Source: Lentisphaerota bacterium (lineage in GTDB: Bacteria > Verrucomicrobiota > Lentisphaeria > Victivallales > Victivallaceae). From it: a DNA stretch of 64,000 nt. Positions 17,276 through 24,021 of this stretch are shown here, in pieces; positions within the stretch are counted from its first letter, which is position 1, and each line of letters begins with the position of its first letter. The notes under the pieces are model-generated. The model had not been told where the DNA came from. It saw nothing but the letters and a program-made list of their open reading frames with translations, and did not search any database. The stretch spans positions 1-64,000 of the forward strand of contig SUVW01000016.1 in NCBI GenBank assembly GCA_015061815.1, given 5' to 3'. The position numbers were made by a program, and so were the translations under genes.

Positions 17276-17841
17276 AATATAGCACACTTCTTAAACTCTA
17301 CAAGCCCCAACGTGATGTCATGGCTTTACCTTTTCTTGCATAATATAGCACACTTCTTAAACTCTACAAGCCCCAACTTTCCGGCACATCGTATGACTGG
17401 CAGAAAAAATATAGCACACTTCTTAAACTCTACAAGCCCCAACGCTGGTTTGATGATTATCCGGATATCGGAACAATATAGCACACTTCTTAAACTCTAC
17501 AAGCCCCAACTTTACTGCCCGCAGATCACGATCCTTGCCCAATATAGCACACTTCTTAAACTCTACAAGCCCCAACTTGTCAAGTTTTCAAATGGAAATG
17601 TTTTGCAATATAGCACACTTCTTAAACTCTACAAGCCCCAACTCATTCGGATATCTATCCAAAAGATTATATAATATAGCACACTTCTTAAACTCTACAA
17701 GCCCCAACTTAAATTATTGTCATGTCCTGATTCTGAATAATATAGCACACTTCTTAAACTCTACAAGCCCCAACTCCAGACTGTCAATGCGGATAGTCAA
17801 TTCAGAATATAGCACACTTCTGAAACTCTACAAGTCCCAAC
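17276..17841 (-). CRISPR. Type II-C CRISPR array, 9 repeats of 36 bp and 8 spacers of 30-31 bp
   Basis: Repeats start at 17276, 17342, 17408, 17475, 17541, 17607, 17673, 17739 and 17806. The first eight are identical; the ninth has two substitutions. Spacers are 30 bp except the third and eighth (31 bp). Read on the minus strand the repeat starts GTTGGGGCTTGTAGAG and ends GTGTGCTATATT. This is the orientation that pairs with the tracrRNAs, so crRNAs come from the minus strand. Each repeat carries TTGTAG-N16-TATATT with an extended -10 (TGCTATATT), so each crRNA can start from its own promoter, as known in Neisseria and Campylobacter II-C systems. The 101 bp between cas2 and the first repeat holds no gene. 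Short open frames across the array are artefacts of the repeats. Confidence 0.98.
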
Positions 17842-17867
17842 CAACGCATGTTATGTTACAGTTGGAA

Positions 17868-17948
17868 CTATAATTTAGCCAATAAAGAAATATTCGCCTT
17901 GCCGTCAGCGGTTGAATAAATGATGATTTCTTCTGAACTATTGTCCAT
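17868..17948 (-). pseudogene. Truncated rhuM 5' fragment
   Basis: Twenty-six codons (MDNSSEEIIIYSTADGKANISLLAK, then L and stop) match the first 25 residues of the intact rhuM at 18732-19748, as does the DNA upstream. Homology ends abruptly at about 17875, 34 bp from the last CRISPR repeat. The rest of the gene is absent from the window on either side of the cas locus. It marks a deletion or insertion breakpoint at the distal end of the array. Confidence 0.85.
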
Positions 17949-17996
17949 ACTATTTGTCTTTCTGAAAATCATCAATACCGGTTTTCCGGGATGACT

Positions 17997-18046
17997 TCGA
18001 GCCAGTAGTTGTTGGGCACAGCGGTCATAACGGATAGTTACCCATT
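17997..18046 (-). repeat. VOC-gene 3'-tail repeat, copy 2
   Basis: Fifty bases nearly identical to 12635-12685 and in the same orientation. On the minus strand they directly follow the stop of the four-helix-bundle gene and end in a VOC-like tail (V-P-N-N-Y-W-L-E-V-I-P-E-N-R-Y-stop) that precedes the truncated rhuM. With copy 1 it brackets a 5.3-kb segment carrying tracrRNA-B, cas9, cas1, cas2 and the array. Confidence 0.8.
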
Positions 18047-18641
18047 ATCCATCTTTGCGTTTTTGAATACGCATATTGTGCATACGTTCAGAAAAGCCGC
18101 CGTTATCCAAAAATATGGCGGCTTTCTTTTCAATCTGCCGTTTCAAGAAATAACTTGCCGTATCAATAAGTAACAGCACTGCGTTGGCAACCAGTACGGA
18201 TTTGTACGGAATGGTACGGATAGATACGGAGAAATGATTTTCAGCCCATACAATAAATTCTCTGAACTCTTTTTTACTGTTTATGCGGCGTTTGATAAAC
18301 TCGAGATAGAGTAAATCATCTTTGAGCCACTGTTGTTCGCAGTGCTGTCGCAGATAATCCTGATAATCCAGTTTGAGTTCTCCCAGAGAAGCCCGGGCAA
18401 CATTGTAAAGATTAAGTTCCAGTTTGGCGGAAGTCGCTGCATCAACAGAACCTTCGGCAATATTCTGCACTCCGGAACGTGCCGCCTGCACCATTTGATC
18501 GCAGGTGCGGCTTTCCGCTGGAATATACAATTCAACAAAACGCACGGTAATATCATAAATCAACTGTGCCAGTTGAAAAGATTTCAATCTGCGGTACCCG
18601 CCTGATGGAAGTAATAAATCTCCGTTCTTATCCGTACCCAT
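18045..18641 (-). CDS. Four-helix-bundle protein with suffix domain (copy 1)
   Basis: A 198-aa protein of the S23-like four-helix-bundle family (YRRLKSFQLAQLIYDITVRFVELYIP, RTCDQMVQAARSGVQNIAEGS, ARASLGELKLDYQDYLRQH) with the C-terminal extension seen in the 'four helix bundle suffix' group (AAIFLDNGGFSERMHNMRI). The start is put at 18641 because GGAG lies 8 bp upstream; a GTG at 18665 would overlap a VOC-like tail. The protein is identical to that at 19844-20440 and the DNA differs at only a handful of positions, so the duplication or conversion is recent. The molecular function of the family is not known; related small bundles bind RNA or act as accessory subunits. Confidence 0.8.
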   Translation of the reverse strand: MGTDKNGDLLLPSGGYRRLKSFQLAQLIYDITVRFVELYIPAESRTCDQMVQAARSGVQNIAEGSVDAATSAKLELNLYNVARASLGELKLDYQDYLRQHCEQQWLKDDLLYLEFIKRRINSKKEFREFIVWAENHFSVSIRTIPYKSVLVANAVLLLIDTASYFLKRQIEKKAAIFLDNGGFSERMHNMRIQKRKDG

Positions 18642-18685
18642 CCGTACTTCTCCGTATAAAATCACCGCTTTTCAGGCACGACTTC

Positions 18686-18733
18686 TAACCAATAGTTATT
18701 GGGCACACTTCTCATAACAGATAGTTCCCCATT
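18686..18733 (-). repeat. VOC-gene 3'-tail repeat, copy 3
   Basis: On the minus strand it reads through a VOC-like C-terminus (VPNNYWLEVVPEKR then stop) and joins directly to the leader of four-helix-bundle copy 1 (TTTATACGGAGAAG). It begins at the stop of rhuM. It resembles copy 4 more than copies 1 and 2. Confidence 0.75.
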
Positions 18734-19748
18734 ATTCATCTTTTGGACGGTTGCGGAGCGATTCTTCAAGCAGTTTCAACTCCTGCAAATCTTCCCAGTC
18801 AGCCTGTTTGGCGGCTTCGGTTTTACGCCGCTGATTGAATACTTCATACCGTTCGCTTACGATTGTTTTCATATCGTTATTACTGATTGAACCCGCGTTG
18901 TTCAATATTTCAAAACCGTTGAACTCCAATAACTGATTGACATTATTACGCCAGAAGTCCATCGTGAGTGTACGTCGGTTTTTGATCCGTAATTCAGCCG
19001 ATTCCAGAAAGATCATAACCAAACGGTTGAGCGAATCGATTTCATCGTTGTTCAAAAAGTTTTTGGCAATGAATATATCCCCCTTGCGGACGACTGACCC
19101 CGCCCAACTGGTAGCTCCGAAATTTGGCAGTTCGGCTTGGGCACGTTGAATAATGATCTCTGCGGCTGTAAGATGAGTTACCGCATAAAGCAGTTTATTC
19201 TGCGTTTCAGCAAAGAACATTTGGGTTGCCTTATCAGTGGCATCATAATCACTGCTCAAACTGAATAATTCCCGAACCTTCTGATAAAAGCGTTTTTCCG
19301 AAGCCCGGATCTCCCGGATGCGTTCCAGCAATTCATCAAAATAATCAGGGCGACCGTCAGGATTTTTTAGCCGTTCATCGTCAATAACAAAACCTTTCCG
19401 CATAAACTCAACGAGATTGCGGTTCGCCCATTGCCGGAATTGCACGCCCCGCTTGCTCCGCACCCGAAAACCGATGGCAAGGATCATATCAAGCGAGTAA
19501 TAGGCAACATTGTAATCTTTGCCGTCGGCGGCAGTTGTTAAATAAAACTTAACAACTGAATTTTCTTGCAACTCATTGTCTTCAAATATATTGGATATGT
19601 GAGTTGATATATTTGCTTTAGAGGTGGCAAAAAGTTCGGCAAGCTGATTTTGGTTCAGCCAAACACTGCCGTCCTTTGCCAGCAAAGAGATATTCGCCTT
19701 GCCGTCGGCGGTTGAATAAATGATGATTTCTTCTGAATTATTACCCAT
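18732..19748 (-). CDS. RhuM-family protein
   Basis: A 338-aa protein of the RhuM family (named from a Salmonella pathogenicity-island gene). Visible family traits are IIIYSTADGKANISLLAKDGSVWLNQNQLAELF.TSK.NISTHISNIF (a winged-helix-like segment), YNVAYYSLDMILAIGFRVRSKRGVQFRQWAN, and a C-terminal helical part. The role of RhuM is not known; such genes are common in genomic islands. ATG at 19748 follows GAGAG at suitable distance; the longer frame begins in the VOC tail. Only one intact copy is present, plus a 5' remnant at 17868-17948 that differs from it by roughly 10 percent in DNA. Confidence 0.85.
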   Translation of the reverse strand: MGNNSEEIIIYSTADGKANISLLAKDGSVWLNQNQLAELFATSKANISTHISNIFEDNELQENSVVKFYLTTAADGKDYNVAYYSLDMILAIGFRVRSKRGVQFRQWANRNLVEFMRKGFVIDDERLKNPDGRPDYFDELLERIREIRASEKRFYQKVRELFSLSSDYDATDKATQMFFAETQNKLLYAVTHLTAAEIIIQRAQAELPNFGATSWAGSVVRKGDIFIAKNFLNNDEIDSLNRLVMIFLESAELRIKNRRTLTMDFWRNNVNQLLEFNGFEILNNAGSISNNDMKTIVSERYEVFNQRRKTEAAKQADWEDLQELKLLEESLRNRPKDE

Positions 19749-19794
19749 ATTACTCTCTTTCAAAAAATCCTCAATACCGGTTTTCGGGGATGAC

Positions 19795-19844
19795 TTCGAG
19801 CCAGTAGTTATTGGGCACACTTCTCATAACAGATAGTTCCCCAT
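19795..19844 (-). repeat. VOC-gene 3'-tail repeat, copy 4
   Basis: On the minus strand it follows the stop of four-helix-bundle copy 2 and carries VPNNYWLEVIPENRY-stop in front of rhuM. The sequence TGGCTCGAAGTCATCCCCG matches the intact VOC gene end at 20461-20500 with few changes. Confidence 0.78.
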
Positions 19845-20440
19845 TATCCATCTTTGCGCTTTTGAATACGCATATTGTGCATACGTTCAGAAAAGCCGCC
19901 GTTATCCAAAAATATGGCGGCTTTCTTTTCAATCTGCCGTTTCAAGAAATAACTTGCCGTATCAATAAGTAACAGCACTGCGTTGGCAACCAGTACGGAT
20001 TTGTACGGAATGGTACGGATAGATACGGAGAAATGATTTTCAGCCCATACAATAAATTCTCTGAACTCTTTTTTACTGTTTATGCGGCGTTTGATAAACT
20101 CGAGATAGAGTAAATCATCTTTGAGCCACTGTTGTTCGCAGTGCTGTCGCAGATAATCCTGATAATCCAGTTTGAGTTCTCCCAGAGAAGCCCGGGCAAC
20201 ATTGTAAAGATTAAGTTCCAGTTTGGCGGAAGTCGCTGCATCAACAGAACCTTCGGCAATATTCTGCACTCCGGAACGTGCCGCCTGCACCATTTGATCG
20301 CAGGTACGGCTTTCCGCTGGAATATACAATTCAACAAAACGCACTGTAATATCATAAATCAACTGTGCCAGTTGAAAAGATTTCAATCTGCGGTACCCGC
20401 CTGATGGGAGTAATAAATCTCCGTTCTTATCCGTACCCAT
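19844..20440 (-). CDS. Four-helix-bundle protein with suffix domain (copy 2)
   Basis: Identical in protein sequence to copy 1 (18045-18641); the few base differences are silent. It lies immediately downstream of the intact VOC gene: a possible GTG start at 20464 overlaps the VOC stop, but the ATG at 20440 with GGAG 8 bp upstream is preferred. Together the VOC tail and this gene form the unit that was duplicated to 18045-18690. Confidence 0.8.
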   Translation of the reverse strand: MGTDKNGDLLLPSGGYRRLKSFQLAQLIYDITVRFVELYIPAESRTCDQMVQAARSGVQNIAEGSVDAATSAKLELNLYNVARASLGELKLDYQDYLRQHCEQQWLKDDLLYLEFIKRRINSKKEFREFIVWAENHFSVSIRTIPYKSVLVANAVLLLIDTASYFLKRQIEKKAAIFLDNGGFSERMHNMRIQKRKDG

Positions 20441-20460
20441 CCGTACTTCTCCGTATAAAG

Positions 20461-20832
20461 TCACCGGTTTTCGGGGATGACTTCTAACCAGTAGTTATTT
20501 GGGTCGGTGACAAAATAGATTCCCATTTCGGGGTTTTCGTAGCAGATAACGCCCATTTCGGAGTGGCGTTTATGGGCTCCTTCGTAATCATCTACTTTGA
20601 AAGCAAGGTGAAATTCATTGTCGCCGAGGTCGTAGGGGCGATCCATTTCCCGCAGCCACGTCAATTCCAGCTGGTGGCTGCTGTTGCCGTCTTCCAGATA
20701 AACGATGATGAAGCTGCCGTCTTTAGCGTTGATTCGGCGGACTTCGTGCATATCAAAAGCATCCTGATAAAATTTAATGCTCTTGTCAAGGTCAAAAACG
20801 TTCAGATTATTATGAACCATCCGGAATTTCAT
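20461..20832 (-). CDS. Glyoxalase I-like VOC metalloenzyme
   Basis: A 123-aa vicinal-oxygen-chelate protein with two beta-alpha-beta-beta-beta modules. The expected metal ligands are visible: His in VHNNLNVFDLDKS, Glu in HQLELTW, His in EFHLAFKVDD and Glu in NNYWLEVIP. This is the pattern of lactoylglutathione lyase (GloA), which detoxifies methylglyoxal, although other VOC reactions are possible. ATG at 20832 has GGAGAACGATACT upstream; the 44-residue extension of the longer frame is not family-like. Its 3' end is the source of the tail repeats at 12635, 17997, 18686 and 19795, and a pseudogene copy is at 34453-34729. Confidence 0.85.
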   Translation of the reverse strand: MKFRMVHNNLNVFDLDKSIKFYQDAFDMHEVRRINAKDGSFIIVYLEDGNSSHQLELTWLREMDRPYDLGDNEFHLAFKVDDYEGAHKRHSEMGVICYENPEMGIYFVTDPNNYWLEVIPENR

Positions 20833-21130
20833 AGTATCGTTCTCCTGGTTAAATATGTTCTCAATAAAACATAATACCGCAACGGCGCAAATGCAAATCC
20901 TGAAAGTTTTTTCTTGCTGATATTTGACTTCTTTTTTCTCCGGTGCTTTTTTTGAAAAAATCAAATGCCGGGAGAGGTTAAGCCATTACTGATTGATAAA
21001 TCGGAACTGCCTATTGTACTGCTCCACTATAATCGTTGAAAATCTCTTCTGCCGCAGTTGAAAAAACTTCTGTAAATGCTTTTTTTACAACTCAAAGTAT
21101 CACATTAGATTTGAAGGAATAAGCAAATAT

Positions 21131-21193
21131 AATCATTTTGATTAAAAAAGCAATCAGTTTGATTATGGAAAAATCACTTCCTTGTGCTATATT
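21131..21193 (+). promoter_or_regulatory. Paired-palindrome operator and promoter of the alpha-galactosidase-like gene
   Basis: Two 13-bp palindromes AATCA-N3-TGATT at 21131-21143 and 21152-21164, starts 21 bp apart (two helical turns). They are followed by ATGGAAAAATC and an extended -10 TGCTATATT ending at 21193. The -35 region abuts the second palindrome, as expected for activator-dependent transcription. The same arrangement is found at 27631-27730 and 29826-29925. The rest of the 407-bp gap from 20833 shows nothing else recognisable. Confidence 0.75.
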
Positions 21194-21239
21194 ATGATCA
21201 GACCTGGAACATACTGAATAAATACAAGGAGCAAACCAC

Positions 21240-22856
21240 ATGTCTGTCAACATTCAGGTAACCAATTCCGTCGGTAAAATCCTCCCCGTTTCAGCGAACC
21301 GGATCACTCAGGAAATTCTGGCGGCAAGTGAAGGAAAACTCTCTGTCACTGCTCAAATCCCGATCACCGATGTCACTGCCGTCTGGCACGCCGGAGATCT
21401 GACCATCCCCAATATGCGGCTCCCGTGGTTCCTTGACAGTCAATGCGGTGCAAATCATTCCATGCCGCTGATCATCTTTCTGGATCAGAATTTTTCTGCA
21501 AGTTATGCCATCGGCTTGACCAACGGTATCGACGATTCGCAATTTTCCTGCAAACTCAATCAGGAAGCATGCTGCTATGAAGTAACCATCCGAATCGTCA
21601 TCGATCCGGAAACCACTCCTTTTGAGATATTCTTTGATGAATCAAAACGTCCCATGACCGGCGTACTTGATGATTACCGCCGCAAAATCATGCCGGAACT
21701 CCCGGCTTTTCCCGCCGCAGCATGGGATCCTGTCTACTGCACCTGGTACGCTGTCCATGCCGCGCTTACGGAAACTTATCTCAAACGCAACGCCGAAGAG
21801 GCCGCCGGACTCGGATTCGGTACCTTTATCGTTGATGACGGCTGGTGCTTCGATGAAGCCAAACGGGTCACTCCGAAAACCTTGCCGGAATGGTACCGGG
21901 ATATCGGCGACTGGGACTATTCCCGAAACAAATTACCGGAATTGAAAAAAGTTGTCGAACATGCCCAGCATCTCGGACTTAACTATATGTTCTGGGTTTC
22001 TCCCTTCTTCGTGGGCAAACGCAGTGCTCTCAATGACAAAGTTTCCCTTTTCCGTACCGGATATGACGGCGGACAGCGCACCTATGACCCGGCGGATGCA
22101 GCTGCCAATGAAATCACCATGAATGCCATTTTTGATATTTTCAAATCCATGGAACTGGACGGCTTGAAGATCGATTTCATCGACATCATTCATCCCGATG
22201 TCGACCAGCCTCTCTGCCGCAATATCAAACGTTATCTGGAAACTCTGATCGGAAAAATGCGGGAATTCAAACCGGATGCTCTGATCGAATTCCGGCAGAA
22301 ATATGCCACACCGGTCAACGCCGGACTGGCAACGGCTTTCCGTGCCGGAGATGTTCCTTTTGACTATATGGAAAACTTCAGCCGCTGTGTCCAGCTGCGT
22401 CTGATCCTCGGTGACAATATCCCGGTGCATGCCGATCCGGTCTACTTCAACAGTCAGGAATCCTGTGAAGCCGTCGGCAGACATCTGATCGCTTCCCTGG
22501 CAGGAGTCCCGATGCTCTCCATGGAACTTTCCACGATTTCTGTTGAACACAAGCAGGTCATCCGCAACTATATCGACTTTTACAACCGGCACCGGGAACT
22601 GCTTAATCACGGTCATTGGGAATTTGATATGCGCAACGGCTTCCCTGCCGCCGCCATCTGCCGCAATGCCGATGAATGTATCATCATCCTGACCGATGAT
22701 GCCATGCTCGAAAGAAACCTGAAAAATTGCCCCGCTCACGGAACCGTCCTGAATATGAGCGCCAATCCGATCCGGTTTGCCGGAAAAACTTTTGATGCAC
22801 AGGGTAATGACTGCGGCAACAATTCCATTCCATCCGGCGGCAGAGGCGAATTCTGA
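21240..22856 (+). CDS. GH36-like alpha-galactosidase family protein
   Basis: A 538-aa protein without signal peptide. An N-terminal beta domain (~1-160) precedes a clan GH-D barrel: CTWYAVHAALTETYLKRNAEEAAGLGFGTFIVDDGW, LGLNYMFWVSPF, the nucleophile strand LDGLKIDFIDI (KxD) and FRAGDVPFDYMENF, where Asp of RAGD would be the acid/base. These are marks of alpha-galactosidases and relatives, acting on alpha-linked galactose or a similar sugar in the cytoplasm. RBS AAGGAG precedes the start at 21240. It is convergent with the gene at 22939 and shares a bidirectional terminator with it. Confidence 0.75.
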   Translation: MSVNIQVTNSVGKILPVSANRITQEILAASEGKLSVTAQIPITDVTAVWHAGDLTIPNMRLPWFLDSQCGANHSMPLIIFLDQNFSASYAIGLTNGIDDSQFSCKLNQEACCYEVTIRIVIDPETTPFEIFFDESKRPMTGVLDDYRRKIMPELPAFPAAAWDPVYCTWYAVHAALTETYLKRNAEEAAGLGFGTFIVDDGWCFDEAKRVTPKTLPEWYRDIGDWDYSRNKLPELKKVVEHAQHLGLNYMFWVSPFFVGKRSALNDKVSLFRTGYDGGQRTYDPADAAANEITMNAIFDIFKSMELDGLKIDFIDIIHPDVDQPLCRNIKRYLETLIGKMREFKPDALIEFRQKYATPVNAGLATAFRAGDVPFDYMENFSRCVQLRLILGDNIPVHADPVYFNSQESCEAVGRHLIASLAGVPMLSMELSTISVEHKQVIRNYIDFYNRHRELLNHGHWEFDMRNGFPAAAICRNADECIIILTDDAMLERNLKNCPAHGTVLNMSANPIRFAGKTFDAQGNDCGNNSIPSGGRGEF

Positions 22857-22882
22857 CAACACGCCGAACTGTTTCAAATACA

Positions 22883-22921
22883 AAAAGAGCCGTTTTTCCA
22901 AATTGGAAAAACGGCTCTTTT
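22883..22921. terminator. Bidirectional intrinsic terminator
   Basis: A perfect 18-bp stem (AAAAGAGCCGTTTTTCCA and its complement) around a 3-nt loop, ending in T-runs on both strands. It lies between the convergent genes 21240-22856 and 22939-24006 and can end both. Confidence 0.9.
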
Positions 22922-22938
22922 ACTGTACGGGTCAAAAA

Positions 22939-24006
22939 TTATTTGCCGAAATACTTCAGCAGCACTTTTTCAGCAGGTTTACCCTGAATCGTGAATCCTT
23001 TATCTCCGCGCGGATCGGTGTGATAGTGCGGACGGATCTGGGTTTCGTCCCACTTCCACCAGTAAAGCCCCATCCACTGCGGAATACCGGTAAAGGTTTT
23101 GAAAACCGCTTCCATATAATTGGCCTGCTCTTCACCGTCGTAATAGGTTTCCTGCATGAAGTCACAGGGATTGGCAGTACAGCCGTGCGCGGAACGCACG
23201 CCGATTTCGGTAAATGCAATGGGCATACCGTCAAAACGTTCCACAATAGATTCGATCTTTGCCCGGCGGGAGGAGAGGAAATTCACCATATCATCCAGTG
23301 TCAGCACCGGAGCTTCACTGTAAGGCGTGCCGAATGGCAGATCCTGGGCGGGCGGATAGTAGCTGTAACTGATGAAATCCAGATCGTTGATCCAGTCCAT
23401 ACGACGGGTTTTCAGCGATTGAAAGGTAAATTCATAAGTCAGCGGGCCGGAGTAGATGGAACGGACCTTTTCGATCAGTTTTCTCCAGTGGTCATCCCAC
23501 TGTTCCACACCGTAATCTTCCGCACCGACCATCAATGCGGCAATGTTGTTCTTTTCCGCAAATTCCGCATAATGGCAGATCGCATCGGTATAACTGGCGA
23601 ACCATTCACCGGTATAGTCGTGGGAAACTCCGGCGATCTGGCAGGTTTCCGGCATGGAAACATACCCCATCCATGCCCCATCCAGCGGAGTTAAGCACGG
23701 TTTGAGCATCGGACGGATACCGTTGTCATTCAGTGATTTTGCCATATCGGCAAGCTCCTGATCGCCGGAGGAAAAAATATAGTCCTGAAACACTCTTCTG
23801 GAATGGTAATTCTCCTGACAGACATTGACGTTATACGTACAGAAATTCACACCCGCTTTTGCCATTGCTTTGGGTTGTTCCAACACATCCTGCCGGGTGT
23901 AATATCCCCGTTTTGCCATAAATCCGAAATTCACTCCCCGGTGAAATTCCGTAAACACCGGATGGTTTTTGAATCTTTCCCGGATTTTTGCCTTGCTCAT
24001 GTCCAT
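22939..24006 (-). CDS. GH113-like glycoside hydrolase
   Basis: A 355-aa cytoplasmic TIM-barrel protein resembling GH113 (beta-mannanase/mannosidase): GVNFGFMAKRGYYTRQD near the N-terminus, ALMVGAEDYG with a likely acid/base Glu, and PIAFTEIGVRSAHG with the likely nucleophile Glu (FTEIG is a family hallmark), then MGLYWWKWDE. The start at 24006 has AGGAG 9 bp upstream. It lies 15 bp after the large secreted protein gene and is read with it from the operator promoter at 27631. The substrate is probably a beta-mannoside or similar; this is not fixed by the sequence. Confidence 0.75.
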   Translation of the reverse strand: MDMSKAKIRERFKNHPVFTEFHRGVNFGFMAKRGYYTRQDVLEQPKAMAKAGVNFCTYNVNVCQENYHSRRVFQDYIFSSGDQELADMAKSLNDNGIRPMLKPCLTPLDGAWMGYVSMPETCQIAGVSHDYTGEWFASYTDAICHYAEFAEKNNIAALMVGAEDYGVEQWDDHWRKLIEKVRSIYSGPLTYEFTFQSLKTRRMDWINDLDFISYSYYPPAQDLPFGTPYSEAPVLTLDDMVNFLSSRRAKIESIVERFDGMPIAFTEIGVRSAHGCTANPCDFMQETYYDGEEQANYMEAVFKTFTGIPQWMGLYWWKWDETQIRPHYHTDPRGDKGFTIQGKPAEKVLLKYFGK

Positions 24007-24021
24007 ACTCTTTTTCTCCTA

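Noticed and set aside
17276-17841. Self-targeting spacers
   Set aside because: No spacer match elsewhere in the window was noticed by eye; a computed search is needed before any claim.
17312-17873. Proteins encoded across the array
   Set aside because: Open frames arise because the 36-bp repeat unit is free of stops in some frames; the peptides are the repeat translated over and over.
19795-19844. CRISPR repeat relic in the VOC tails (shared GCACACTTCT)
   Set aside because: Only ten bases match and the copies at 12635 and 17997 lack them; treated as chance.
18045-20440. Diversity-generating retroelement (four-helix protein as Avd accessory)
   Set aside because: No reverse transcriptase and no template/variable repeat pair are present; the two genes are identical rather than diversified, and they carry the suffix extension.
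18732-20440. Toxin-antitoxin pair of RhuM and four-helix protein
   Set aside because: Sizes, lack of overlapping short ORFs and lack of any known toxin motif give no support beyond adjacency.
17868-20832. Integron cassette array with attC sites
   Set aside because: Genes alternate with ~50-bp repeats as in integrons, and GCCCAAC fits one attC core, but no matching GTTRRRY partner at proper spacing and no integrase was found. The repeats read as VOC gene 3' ends instead.
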